A DNA stretch of 64,000 nucleotides from an uncultured Spirochaetales bacterium (lineage in GTDB: Bacteria > Spirochaetota > Spirochaetia > Sphaerochaetales > Sphaerochaetaceae). The position numbers were made by a program, and so were the translations under genes. The stretch spans positions 55,780-119,779 of the forward strand of contig CAKQRI010000003.1 of the NCBI GenBank assembly GCA_934271365.1, given 5' to 3'. Of the stretch, positions 18,003 through 27,219 are shown piece by piece. The stretch's first letter is position 1. Each line of letters opens with the position of its first letter. The notes beneath the pieces are model-generated. The model was not told where the DNA came from. It worked only from the letters and a program-made list of their open reading frames with translations, and ran no database searches.

Positions 18003-18881
18003 TCAAATAATTGAGTCAAGAAAAAAAGAATTTTCAAGTGGATTTGAAATTGTTTCAAGAATCAGATTGACATCATATCCAGATGCTATTCTTATTATGT
18101 CGGTAGAGGGAAATCCTGAGGCAAAGAAATCGCTATGGGAATCCTCAAGGATCTTCCCATCAGACCTATTAGAGTGCAGATGCATGGATAAGACGCGGCC
18201 AGTAGATAGCATATAATCTATAGCTTTCAGAAAATCAAAGCCAAAGACATAATGAGATATATATAAGTGCCCAACATCAAGGCAGAATCTTACATTTGGA
18301 GAGAAGTTTGCTATCTCATACGGAGAATAGAACAGGTAGCCTGCTCGAGGATTAAGATTCTCAACAGCAAGAGCGACCCCTGCTCTTTCAAAGAGCGATG
18401 ATAACTCTGTAACATGATCATTCATTTTCCTGAATCGCATTACATATTCTTCGTCTGAAAGAATATCATTCCTTACTATTGAGCCTTCTTCTCTAGCAAT
18501 GAATGGCTTAAAAGCATTGCTTCTCATCAGCAAAGCTCTTTCCCTATAACAGCTGGATACATTCTCATCTGTGATATAGCCTGGATGAAGAACAACAATG
18601 TCAGCCCCATAGGCTTTGGCTGTCTCCAAGCTTTTCTGCATTACATTATTGCTATATTCAATAACAGATGGATTATAGCTTCCATAATTAGGGAAAAAGG
18701 CTTCCTCTGGACAGCAGGCATGAAGAGATAATACACGCCCCTCAATAAGCGGCGCAATAGAAGAGAGGAACTCCCTCTTCATATTATATGATAGTTCAAA
18801 TCTTGCATTAGGATATGCTTTGATATAAGAGGATACCTCATCATAGGTTCTGAAACCAACTAAAGATATCCCCTTCTTCAT
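18003..18881 (-). CDS. Sugar phosphate isomerase/epimerase-like TIM barrel protein
   Basis: About 292 residues of the xylose-isomerase-like/AP-endonuclease-2 superfamily. Visible metal-site and barrel features: LSLHACCPEE near 53, VVLHPGY near 97, VALAVENLNPRAG near 172 (the Glu is a usual metal ligand), FCLDVGHLYISH near 203 and MHLHSNRSDGK near 236. Three ATGs stand in a row; the third (18881) has AGGGG at a workable distance, so it is preferred. It starts a few bases after the DeoR-family stop and precedes the ABC operon, implying a shared sugar pathway. The substrate is unknown. Confidence 0.78.
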   Translation of the reverse strand: MKKGISLVGFRTYDEVSSYIKAYPNARFELSYNMKREFLSSIAPLIEGRVLSLHACCPEEAFFPNYGSYNPSVIEYSNNVMQKSLETAKAYGADIVVLHPGYITDENVSSCYRERALLMRSNAFKPFIAREEGSIVRNDILSDEEYVMRFRKMNDHVTELSSLFERAGVALAVENLNPRAGYLFYSPYEIANFSPNVRFCLDVGHLYISHYVFGFDFLKAIDYMLSTGRVLSMHLHSNRSDGKILEDSHSDFFASGFPSTDIIRIASGYDVNLILETISNPLENSFFLDSII

Positions 18882-18890
18882 CATCATCCC

Positions 18891-19655
18891 CTAAATTATC
18901 GAATCAGCAAGAACTGAAACCCCAATTTCCTCAAATCTTTTCTTATCATCACTGCTCATTGAATCTGTGATTATCATATCAATAGAACTCCAGTCGCAGA
19001 TTCTTGCAAGTGATGTCTTTCCTGTTTTTGTTGAATCAACCATAAGACAGACCTTAGCTGCACTATCAATCATTGCTCTTTTTGTATCAGCTTCTATAAG
19101 GTTGGTGCAGAATACACCACTAGAGGCAGAGAATCCTGATGCCCCAAGAAACAGCATATCTGCATGCACCTGACGAAAGCATTCTCTCGCATGATTGCCG
19201 ATCAGAGACATTGACTGACGGCGAAGCGAACCGCCTGCAACGACAAGCTCTATATTTCCTGCAGCCATCAGATTCTGTATTACAAGCAGGGAATTTGTCA
19301 TAACCGTAAGAGGAATCTGCTCAATATGCCTAGTTAAATGCACTGTTGTACTTCCACTGTCTATAATTATCGCAGAGCCTGGAACAATCAGCGATGATGC
19401 AAGCTGAGCTATAAGCTTCTTTTTATCTGCACACTCATTTATCGTATTGGAAATCAAGCGGACAAGCTCCTGCCTCTCCGCTATCATAGCTCCACCATGA
19501 GTTCTCACAAGAAGTCCTTTCTGTTCTAGATCATCAAGATCGGTCCTAATAGTGACTTTTGAGACATTGAATATCTCCGTAAGCTCACCGACTTGGACAC
19601 TCTCCTTTTCTCGGAGGATGTCCAATATATTACGTTTTCTTTCAGCAGCATTCAT
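18891..19655 (-). CDS. DeoR-family transcriptional regulator
   Basis: A 254-residue repressor with the DeoR N-terminal HTH (IFNVSKVTIRTDLDDLEQKGLLVRTHGGA, shown in part, 27-56) and a C-terminal sugar-phosphate-sensing domain (IIIDSGSTTVHL near 97, GNHARECFRQVHADMLFLGA near 155). Members are usually relieved by a phosphorylated sugar intermediate. AAGGA lies ten bases upstream of the ATG. It sits between the phosphohexomutase and isomerase genes and probably controls the surrounding sugar genes. Confidence 0.92.
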   Translation of the reverse strand: MNAAERKRNILDILREKESVQVGELTEIFNVSKVTIRTDLDDLEQKGLLVRTHGGAMIAERQELVRLISNTINECADKKKLIAQLASSLIVPGSAIIIDSGSTTVHLTRHIEQIPLTVMTNSLLVIQNLMAAGNIELVVAGGSLRRQSMSLIGNHARECFRQVHADMLFLGASGFSASSGVFCTNLIEADTKRAMIDSAAKVCLMVDSTKTGKTSLARICDWSSIDMIITDSMSSDDKKRFEEIGVSVLADSII

Positions 19656-19721
19656 AAACTAGATTCCTTGCATCCATCGTGGGCTTACAATACCATATAA
19701 GAACTATAATAGTATAGATAA

Positions 19722-21293
19722 TCAGTAGTTAGCATATCCGTCTGAGACATACCTGTCTGTTATCTTATGTATTGCATCATCCATTTCTTTACATAGGCTC
19801 TCAGAATTAGATACAACCTCCCACCTTGTCATCGCATCCTCACTTCTGGATATCCGCTGTGCAACCTGACACCATGTACCATCAAGCTTTGTTGATGCAT
19901 CAATCCTATCAGGCATACCAAAACGCATAAGAGATGCATCAAGATCACTGCCATCATCCATCCTTGATATCACCTTAGCACCTCTTCTAACCATTTCATC
20001 CTGAACATCCTGAAGAACATTTTCCATCTTTTCTGGAGCTGCGGAGAAATAGCAAGGCCACTCTCGGACTCTGAATAGAGCATCCTGATGCTTTATGAGC
20101 TCATCATACCTATCTTTATGGAAAGCCAGCATTCTAGAACTCAGCATAGTAAAGAATAGTGTATTCTCTGTTGCAGCATAGCCACATCTCCAATCATCTG
20201 CATTTATAGGAAAATTCATATAGTAGTGTGCAGATTCCTCTGAAGCAGCAAGATATTGATTGCTGAAATTTGTAAGAAGCTTCTCTTTTATGAAAGAATG
20301 GCCATTTCTGATTATATGAACACCCAGCCCTGCTGATGCAAGATCTACCATAGCTGATGGAATAGCCTTCACATCTGAATAAATCTGAGGATTCCATGGA
20401 CCTTTAAAGACACCCTGTTCATAAGCTTTATAGAAAATCTTCTTTATCTCTGGGGCTATTGCAGCCATATTGAAGCCAGGAGCAATCTGAGCTCCATTGC
20501 TATCCATGAGATCTACACGATCTCCATCTCCATCATAGCAGAAGCCAAAATCATACCCACCTCTCTTCATCTCATCCCAGGTGGGCTGAATGCTTTTGAT
20601 TATGATGGGATTAGGATCACCTGCAGGAAACAGTCCATCCGGAACAAGATTCCGGCTCTTCAGCTTTGCCCCTGCAATATCAAATGCCATAGCAACATCC
20701 ACACCAGCTGCACCATGAAGGAAATCTGCAAGAACTGAAACGCCACTCAGCATTCCCTTCTCTACACCTGCAAGCTTCATTGAATAATTGACATAGGATT
20801 CAAGATACTGGACTATCCTGACAGAGCCTGTCCTTTCAAACCTATAGTCATCTCTGAAATCGATATAATACTGCTTAATTGCCTCCAAGCCACCATTGGC
20901 CCCACAGCCCATAGCTATAGGCTGCATCATGGGAGCTAGCACTTTAAGACCAATATATTCTCCTGGATTATGACTTGCAGTGAACATGATAGCAGCAGCA
21001 TCTCTGTTCTGCATGCATGAATAATAAAATAAGCATGTAGATTCCTGCAAAGGATTCACAAGAACCTCAAATCCCATCATCGGGAATATATCAAGAGCAG
21101 ACTGCAGAAGCCTCGTAACTCCGATTCTCGCATCGCGACCAAGAACAACCTTATCAACTTTCAGGACTTCCTTGAAGTATCTGCCAACAGAAATAATAAG
21201 CCTTCTCAAATGCTCATCATCAAGCAAAGCTGCCTTTGTTCTTATATCATATGCTTTGAACATACCAAGATTCAGTTTATCATCAGCGCCCAT
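19722..21293 (-). CDS. Phosphomannomutase/phosphoglucomutase-family enzyme
   Basis: Alpha-D-phosphohexomutase, 523 residues, interconverting hexose-1- and -6-phosphates. The phosphoserine loop is TASHNPGEYIGLK near 105, the metal loop DGDGDRVDL near 247, and the sugar-specificity loop ASEESAHYYMNF near 350, a variant of GEESGH. The N-terminus KAYDIRTKA also fits. AGAGG precedes the ATG. It heads the minus-strand sugar gene run; exact sugar specificity is not determined by the sequence. Confidence 0.87.
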   Translation of the reverse strand: MGADDKLNLGMFKAYDIRTKAALLDDEHLRRLIISVGRYFKEVLKVDKVVLGRDARIGVTRLLQSALDIFPMMGFEVLVNPLQESTCLFYYSCMQNRDAAAIMFTASHNPGEYIGLKVLAPMMQPIAMGCGANGGLEAIKQYYIDFRDDYRFERTGSVRIVQYLESYVNYSMKLAGVEKGMLSGVSVLADFLHGAAGVDVAMAFDIAGAKLKSRNLVPDGLFPAGDPNPIIIKSIQPTWDEMKRGGYDFGFCYDGDGDRVDLMDSNGAQIAPGFNMAAIAPEIKKIFYKAYEQGVFKGPWNPQIYSDVKAIPSAMVDLASAGLGVHIIRNGHSFIKEKLLTNFSNQYLAASEESAHYYMNFPINADDWRCGYAATENTLFFTMLSSRMLAFHKDRYDELIKHQDALFRVREWPCYFSAAPEKMENVLQDVQDEMVRRGAKVISRMDDGSDLDASLMRFGMPDRIDASTKLDGTWCQVAQRISRSEDAMTRWEVVSNSESLCKEMDDAIHKITDRYVSDGYANY

Positions 21294-21397
21294 AACTAAT
21301 ACCTCTTTTCTCTATCCTACAAGCAAAAGGAAATAAATACAAACAAAAAGAAAAGAAAAAGCAAGAAATAGAAAGAAAAAGAGAAAAATAATAAAAA
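21294..21397 (-). promoter_or_regulatory. Pyrimidine-rich leader upstream of the phosphohexomutase gene
   Basis: On the minus strand bases 21325-21397 are almost pure T/C with a few A (TTTTTCTCTTTTTCTTTC type). There is no clear hairpin and no unequivocal -35/-10. It separates the GNAT gene from the phosphohexomutase gene and may act as an unstructured leader or a rho-dependent termination region. Confidence 0.25.
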
Positions 21398-21973
21398 CTA
21401 GAATCGTATATTTAACTGGGGGAAAGGAACAACAGGCTCTAGATTCTCTTTACATTCTGCAATTGTCTTCTCCATCCAGACCATATCAAACCATCTGCCG
21501 AATTTATAACCACAGCTAGGAAATGTTCCAACAAGCCTGTATCCAATCCTCTTATGAAATTCAAGAGAATTCGAATCCAGTTCCTTCTGTGGAATTTCGG
21601 AATAAGCAATGCAAGCATACAGCTTTATTATACCCTGAGTTTTCAGAATCATTTCGAGCGCTGAATATAGAAGCCTTCCTATTCCCCTCTTCTTATACTC
21701 TCTGTTAACATAGATTGAGACTTCAGAGCACCATTCATAGGCCTTTCTATGATTGAAATGAGAGGCATAAGCATAGCCAACAGCCTTAGATGTCTCATCG
21801 TCGTAGGCGACAAGATAAGGAAAGAATGACAGAGTATCTCTTATTCTATCCCGGAACTCAGCAACAGAAGGAACACTCCATTCAAAGGTTATTGCTGTAT
21901 TCTCAACATAATATGAGTAAATAGAAAGGAGAGCCTCTGCATCAATTTCTTCTGCATATCGTATTCTTATCAT
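21398..21973 (-). CDS. GNAT-family N-acetyltransferase (phosphinothricin-acetyltransferase-like)
   Basis: A 191-residue acetyl-CoA-dependent N-acetyltransferase. The opening IRYAEEIDAEALLSIYSYYV and the acetyl-CoA motif YKKRGIGRLLYSALE (about 94-108) fit the PAT/YncA subgroup, which acetylates small amines such as methionine derivatives or phosphinothricin. There is a C-terminal extension after GRWFDMVWMEK. It starts ten bases after the DUF4186 stop, without a Shine-Dalgarno; TAATAT lies six bases before the ATG but overlaps that stop, so coupled translation is an equal explanation. Confidence 0.85.
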   Translation of the reverse strand: MIRIRYAEEIDAEALLSIYSYYVENTAITFEWSVPSVAEFRDRIRDTLSFFPYLVAYDDETSKAVGYAYASHFNHRKAYEWCSEVSIYVNREYKKRGIGRLLYSALEMILKTQGIIKLYACIAYSEIPQKELDSNSLEFHKRIGYRLVGTFPSCGYKFGRWFDMVWMEKTIAECKENLEPVVPFPQLNIRF

Positions 21974-21982
21974 GAGCTTATA

Positions 21983-22384
21983 TTACTGAAAAAGCATAAG
22001 CTGACCATAGTCCTCCGGGTGATAATCAATCATCTCATCCTCTATGAATCGGATTATCACTGAGACAATGTACGCAATATCTGATGAAGATAAATCAGCA
22101 GTAGATGATATATTATGCCATTTTGAGATACAACCACGGCAGCATGTCGCTGTTGCATGCTGAGCTGTGAACACAGCATGCCCCCTCATGGGAGTCTGCT
22201 TTCCATCATTAGCTGGATTGACAAGCCGCCTAGAGACAATATTCTCTGCCTGACCTCTTATCTCTTCCATTCCTCTAAAATAAACGTATTGTTTTTCTTT
22301 ATCACTTAAATGAAAACGGCTTCTGAAAGCAGATCCAGAAAGCCGTCTTTTCAATTCACCATACTCACTATCTGAGATTTCCAT
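21983..22384 (-). CDS. DUF4186 family protein
   Basis: A 133-residue protein with the family core: NDGKQTPMRGHAVF (about 73-86), AQHATATCCRGCISKWH (about 88-104), here with the conserved His/Cys cluster CCRGC that suggests metal binding. The function is unknown. It lies between carbamate kinase and the GNAT gene in one direction, probably as an operon; no shared pathway is obvious. No strong ribosome-binding site is seen. Confidence 0.8.
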   Translation of the reverse strand: MEISDSEYGELKRRLSGSAFRSRFHLSDKEKQYVYFRGMEEIRGQAENIVSRRLVNPANDGKQTPMRGHAVFTAQHATATCCRGCISKWHNISSTADLSSSDIAYIVSVIIRFIEDEMIDYHPEDYGQLMLFQ

Positions 22385-22423
22385 AACTACTGGTTTAATA
22401 AATCACTACAGCCATGTCTATTA

Positions 22424-23368
22424 CTATTTGACAATCTTTGTTCCTTTTTCTCCATAAACAGCATCATAAAGATTAATTGGATCTGTAATAATCCCTGCAT
22501 TTCCAGTTGTCTTAACGAAGTCTGTGACAGCCTGTATCTTAGGGAGCATGCTACCTGCTGCAAAATGGCCTTCATTCATGTACTCTTCAGCCTCTGCAAT
22601 GCTGATTGTATCAAGATTCTTCTGATTAGGCTTTCCATAATTAAGCGCAACTTTCTCTACCGCTGTAGATATTACAAATAAATCAGCATTGAGTTTTTTG
22701 GCAAGCATTGCTGCTGCTAGATCCTTATCTATAACGGCTTCTCTGCCTTCTAATGAGCCATCAGCTTTTCTTACGACAGGAATTCCACCTCCACCAGCAG
22801 CAATTACAACTACATCATTATCAAGAAGGCACCGTATCGTCTCAAGCTCTATAATAGACTGAGGTTTTGGAGATGCAACGACTCTCCTCCAGCCCCTGCC
22901 AGCATCCTCAACAACAGACCATCCATCCTTATCTTCTCGTTCTTTTGCATCTTCCTGACTCATAAAAGAACCAATTGGTTTTGTTGGATTATGGAATGAT
23001 GGATCATCATCAAGGACTTCTACCTGAGTTACGATGGTAGCAACTTTCTTTTCAAGCCCATCAGAAAGGAGCTCATTATCAAGAGCATTCTGAAGCTGGT
23101 AGCCAATAGCACCCTGGGTATCAGCAACACATGAATCAAGAGGAACCGTGTGAAGGACCTTAGAGGAAAGCTCTGCCCGCCTCAATATATAACCGACCTG
23201 AGGTCCATTGCCATGAGCTATCACAACTCTATTTCCTGCTTTTATAAGCTTAGCAATATAATGTGCTGTCTTCTTTGCAGCTGCATACTGAGATGGAACC
23301 GTAACATGCTTGCTATCTTCTATCAGAGAATTGCCACCTATTGCTATTACAATCAGTTTTCCTTCCAT
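22424..23368 (-). CDS. arcC: Carbamate kinase
   Basis: Makes ATP from carbamoyl phosphate and ADP at the end of arginine, agmatine or purine fermentation. The start is set at 23368 (MEGKLIVIAIGGNSL), with AAGGAAAA upstream; the open frame's 14 extra codons are not family-like. Family landmarks: IAHGNGPQVG near 50, CVADTQGAIGYQLQ near 78, VVIAAGGGGIPV near 195 and EAVIDKDLAAA near 215. Its 314 residues are standard. No arginine deiminase or transcarbamylase gene is in the window, so the source of carbamoyl phosphate is unclear. Confidence 0.93.
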   Translation of the reverse strand: MEGKLIVIAIGGNSLIEDSKHVTVPSQYAAAKKTAHYIAKLIKAGNRVVIAHGNGPQVGYILRRAELSSKVLHTVPLDSCVADTQGAIGYQLQNALDNELLSDGLEKKVATIVTQVEVLDDDPSFHNPTKPIGSFMSQEDAKEREDKDGWSVVEDAGRGWRRVVASPKPQSIIELETIRCLLDNDVVVIAAGGGGIPVVRKADGSLEGREAVIDKDLAAAMLAKKLNADLFVISTAVEKVALNYGKPNQKNLDTISIAEAEEYMNEGHFAAGSMLPKIQAVTDFVKTTGNAGIITDPINLYDAVYGEKGTKIVK

Positions 23369-23530
23369 ACAAATTTTCCTTATAGTTATACAATAGCATA
23401 TGCGCAACAAATCGCAACATTTTCTTTCAATTCTGAAAAAACTGAAAATATTGCCGTTTTTCTACATTTTAAGTACCTTTCTATAAGCATACTGGATATA
23501 TATAATATATAGTCACTATAAGGAAAAAAC

Positions 23531-25993
23531 ATGGAAGACAATAAAGATATACCATCCACTCTCCCTATCCTGCCACTAATCGAAAGGCCATTATTTCCAG
23601 GGACTTTAACAACCCTGATAATAGGCAGACCGGAAGATGTAAATATAATAAATAATGTTATTGAAGGTAATGGATATTTCATTGGATTACTAGAAAATAC
23701 CAAAAAAACAAATACTGTCGGAACACTATGCAAGATAAATAAGTTTATAAGACTTCCAAATAACTGCATACATGCTTTTGTCTCAACAGAAGCTAGAGTA
23801 AAAGTAGAAACTGAGGATATTACAGATGAAGGCATAGTGGCAAAATGGGAAATTCTCCCTGATTCAGGGAAGTCTCAAAAGAACATGATGCCATATGTCA
23901 GAGTTCTGAAAGATACAATAACACCACTCCTGCAGACACAGCTGTTCTCTCTTGTAACAGACGTCAACATAAACAATATAGAGAATCCAGCAGAACTGAG
24001 CTTCTTCGTTGCATCATCGATCAATGGAGCAAGTGCAGATTTTCTCCAGGATCTCCTAGAAGACCTGAGTGCCAAAAGCCGAATAGAGAAGCTTGTAGCT
24101 TTTATTGAAGCTGAAAAGGAAGTCTTTGGCAAGGAAACTGAAATCAGGAATGAGCTTATTGCTAAAGTCAAGAATAAGAATAAAGAAGTCCTTCTGAGAG
24201 AGCAGATTAAAGCACTGCAGGGGGAACTAAACTCCATGATGGGCCTGAATCCGGAAAATCCAAATGGGGCTATTTCCGGAGATATCTATCAACAGGCAAA
24301 TGCTAAAGCGCTTCCAGATAATTACAGAGAGACTGTAAACAAAGAACTCGAGAAGCTATCTAGCCTTGACTCCACAAATCCTGAATATATGCTCACAAAG
24401 CTTTACATAGAAACTATTCTTGCTCTGCCTTTCTCTTTCGAAGAGACAGTTCCAGACTATTCTATTATCAGCGTCAAGAAAAAGCTTGAAGCCGACCATT
24501 ACGGGATGAAAGAGGTAAAAGAACGAATAGTAGAATTTCTCGCATCAAGACTGAAAGCAAAGAATACAAAAGGGGCAATAATCTGCTTAGCAGGCCCTCC
24601 CGGAGTCGGAAAAACCAGTGTTGGCTATTCTATAGCTGCTGCGCTTAATAGAAAATTCTATCGTTTCAGCGTTGGTGGCATGAGAGATGAGGCGGAGATA
24701 AAAGGCCACAGAAGAACATATGTAGGAGCAATGCCAGGCAAAATCATCCAGGGAATGAAGGCTACAGGCGTAGTAGATCCAGTGTTTCTAATCGATGAGA
24801 TTGATAAGATGGGTGAAAGCTATCATGGAGACCCTGCATCTGCGCTTCTTGAAGTGCTTGATCCTGAACAGAATTCAAATTTTCAGGATTTCTATCTGAA
24901 TATGCCATATGACTTGTCGAGAGTTCTGTTCATCGTAACAGCTAATGATATATCAAGGATTCCTGAGCCGCTTCTCGATAGGATGGAAATAATCGAGCTT
25001 TCAGGCTATACGCCTCAGGAAAAGCTCCATATAGGCTCGAAATATCTAGTTCCAAAGCTACTTGCAAAAAATGGACTGACCAAGAAAGAAGTGAAATTCT
25101 CAAATGGAGCATTGTCAATGATTGCTGAAGAATATGCAAGAGAAGCTGGAGTGCGTCATTATGAGAAATCTCTTGATAAGATTCTAAGAAAGACTGCCCT
25201 GCAGATTCTTGAGACATCAGAAGAAGAGCTAAAGCTACCAATCTCAATAAAAGAAAAAGACGTAGAGAAATATCTAGGCAAGCCTATCTTTCCTTCCGAT
25301 GACATCATAAAGGCCGATAAATATGGTACAGCAATAGGTCTTGCATGGACCAGCATGGGCGGAGATGTCCTATTAATTGAAGCAGAAGGAATTCCTGGTA
25401 AAGGAGAGCTCAAAATCACTGGACAGCTTGGCGATGTAATGAAGGAATCAGTGTCTATAGCATGGTCCTCATTAAAGAAAGAAGCATACCTAAGAGGATT
25501 GGATCTCTCATATTTTGAAAACACGGCTGTCCATATCCATATTCCAGATGGAGCAGTTCCCAAAGATGGTCCGTCTGCAGGCATAACATTATTCACAGCT
25601 CTGTGGTCAATGTTCCGGAACATGACCATGAAGCAGCAGATGGCAATGACTGGAGAGCTGACTCTTACAGGACGAGTGACACCAATCGGAGGCTTAAAGG
25701 AGAAGGTTCTTGCTGCTAGGCGCAATGGAATCAAGGAAATAATAATTCCAGAAAGAAATAAAAGAGACTTAGAAAAGCTTGAAGATGAAGTGAAAGGTGA
25801 TGTTATCTTCCATCCTGTTTCTGATATATCTGAAGTAATAAGCCTTGCATTTCCAGAAGAGAAGACAAAACGTCTTGATAAAGTTAAACTGATAGAATTA
25901 GAAGACGAAAGAAAGAATAAAGAAGCAGAAAAACGAAAAGAAGAGAATCTGGAAAGGGCAGAAGCTTTCCAAAAGGTGTTCAAATGGCAATAG
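23531..25993 (+). CDS. lon: ATP-dependent protease Lon
   Basis: Hexameric AAA+ serine protease degrading damaged and regulatory proteins. The order is N-terminal substrate domain (LPILPLIERPLFPG at 14-27), AAA+ module with Walker A GPPGVGKTS near 357, Walker B FLIDEIDKM near 418, and the LonA protease domain with catalytic Ser in KDGPSAGITL near 680 and Lys in GGLKEKVLAARRN near 722. Its 820 residues are typical. AAGGA precedes the ATG and a TATAAT lies at 23501-23506. The stop overlaps the U32 gene by ten bases. A 274-codon antisense frame in the 3' part is a shadow. Confidence 0.97.
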   Translation: MEDNKDIPSTLPILPLIERPLFPGTLTTLIIGRPEDVNIINNVIEGNGYFIGLLENTKKTNTVGTLCKINKFIRLPNNCIHAFVSTEARVKVETEDITDEGIVAKWEILPDSGKSQKNMMPYVRVLKDTITPLLQTQLFSLVTDVNINNIENPAELSFFVASSINGASADFLQDLLEDLSAKSRIEKLVAFIEAEKEVFGKETEIRNELIAKVKNKNKEVLLREQIKALQGELNSMMGLNPENPNGAISGDIYQQANAKALPDNYRETVNKELEKLSSLDSTNPEYMLTKLYIETILALPFSFEETVPDYSIISVKKKLEADHYGMKEVKERIVEFLASRLKAKNTKGAIICLAGPPGVGKTSVGYSIAAALNRKFYRFSVGGMRDEAEIKGHRRTYVGAMPGKIIQGMKATGVVDPVFLIDEIDKMGESYHGDPASALLEVLDPEQNSNFQDFYLNMPYDLSRVLFIVTANDISRIPEPLLDRMEIIELSGYTPQEKLHIGSKYLVPKLLAKNGLTKKEVKFSNGALSMIAEEYAREAGVRHYEKSLDKILRKTALQILETSEEELKLPISIKEKDVEKYLGKPIFPSDDIIKADKYGTAIGLAWTSMGGDVLLIEAEGIPGKGELKITGQLGDVMKESVSIAWSSLKKEAYLRGLDLSYFENTAVHIHIPDGAVPKDGPSAGITLFTALWSMFRNMTMKQQMAMTGELTLTGRVTPIGGLKEKVLAARRNGIKEIIIPERNKRDLEKLEDEVKGDVIFHPVSDISEVISLAFPEEKTKRLDKVKLIELEDERKNKEAEKRKEENLERAEAFQKVFKWQ

Positions 25994-27219
25994 AATTACT
26001 ATCTCCAGCAGGAAATATAGAAAAACTAGAAACAGCATTTTTATATGGAGCTGATGCGGCCTATATGGGTCTCACCAGCTTTTCTTTGCGCGCTAATGCT
26101 GGCAATTTCAGCGACAAGGAAAAGGAAAGAGTAAGAGAGCTAAAAGCAAAAACAGGTAAGAAGCTTTATTGCACAATGAATATTCTCTTCCACGAGAATC
26201 AGATTGAGCAGCTGAAGGCCATGAAAGACGAAATCAGGACATGGCCTTTTGATGCATTTATCGTTTCAGATATCGGAGCTGCAGATTTCCTGAAGAATAC
26301 CTTCCCGGAGAAGGATCTTCATCTTTCCACCCAGGCAAGCTGTATAAACAGCGAAGCTGCAAAGGTATATCACAACATGGGATTCTCAAGGGTAATCCTT
26401 GGAAGAGAAGCAAGCATCAGTGATATAAAAAGAATAAAAGATAAGATTCCAGAGCTTGAGCTTGAAGCCTTTGTGCATGGTGCAATGTGCATGGCATATT
26501 CTGGTAGATGCCTTCTATCGGCGCATCTTGCTGGAAGAAGCGGGAATCAAGGTGACTGCTCTCATACATGTAGGTGGAATTATAAGCTCCACTATGCAAT
26601 TGAGGAAGAAGAAAGGCCAGGACTCTACTACCCTATTGAAGAAAATGATGGTTATACAACAATCCTCTCTTCTAAGGATCTATGCATGATTGACCATGTA
26701 AAAGAACTTGAGGATGCAGGGCTATCTTCTCTTAAAATTGAAGGAAGAATGAAGAGTGTCTATTATGTTGCTGTAGTTACAAGAGCTTATAGGAAAGCAC
26801 TGGATAATGCACCTGACCTTGATAGCTACAAAAGAGATATCTTTGATGTATCCCATAGAGAATATACTACAGGCTTCTTCTTTTCAGATAGGCCAATTGA
26901 AGAGAGAAAAGATGATGTTTCAAGACCAACAAGCTATGGTTATGAACGAAATTACACATTCCTTGGAACTATCGGAGAAAAGAAAGAAGATGGAGTATAT
27001 AAGATTGAATGCAAGAATCAGATAAAGCGTGGACAAACAATTGAATTTATAGGTCCAGATGTTCCGCTTCTTACTGAAAACAGCATAAACCTTGTTGATG
27101 AAAGTGGTTTCCCGCTTTTCCAGCTTGACCATGGCAAAACCGGTTATATAAAGACAGACCTGCCCCTTAAGCCTGGATATATTCTCAGAAGATTATCAGA
27201 GGAGAAGATTGTAAAATGA
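25984..27219 (+). CDS. U32 family protein (TrhP/YegQ-like tRNA hydroxylation or peptidase)
   Basis: A 411-residue U32 protein. Landmarks: LLSPAGNIEKLETAFLYGAD at 5-24; the U32 signature FVHGAMCMAYSGRCLLS near 160-176; and GNQGDCSHTCRW near 185-196, whose cysteines likely bind an Fe-S cluster. Established: family members TrhP/RlhA hydroxylate uridine in tRNA or cytidine in rRNA using prephenate; older names call them collagenase-like peptidases. The C-terminal domain (FLGTIGEKKEDGVYKIE) matches the TrhP side. It overlaps lon by ten bases and the next gene by four (ATGA), so it lies in a tight operon. Confidence 0.88.
   Translation: MAIELLSPAGNIEKLETAFLYGADAAYMGLTSFSLRANAGNFSDKEKERVRELKAKTGKKLYCTMNILFHENQIEQLKAMKDEIRTWPFDAFIVSDIGAADFLKNTFPEKDLHLSTQASCINSEAAKVYHNMGFSRVILGREASISDIKRIKDKIPELELEAFVHGAMCMAYSGRCLLSAHLAGRSGNQGDCSHTCRWNYKLHYAIEEEERPGLYYPIEENDGYTTILSSKDLCMIDHVKELEDAGLSSLKIEGRMKSVYYVAVVTRAYRKALDNAPDLDSYKRDIFDVSHREYTTGFFFSDRPIEERKDDVSRPTSYGYERNYTFLGTIGEKKEDGVYKIECKNQIKRGQTIEFIGPDVPLLTENSINLVDESGFPLFQLDHGKTGYIKTDLPLKPGYILRRLSEEKIVK

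Noticed and set aside
19656..19721. DeoR operator in CTATACTATTATAG-like sequence
   Set aside because: The inverted symmetry is imperfect, the region is AT-rich, and no second copy was found before the other sugar genes.
25159..25983. A 274-codon open frame antisense to the 3' part of lon
   Set aside because: It mirrors the codon structure of lon, has no ribosome site, and its sequence is Ser/Arg-rich shadow-like with no domain.
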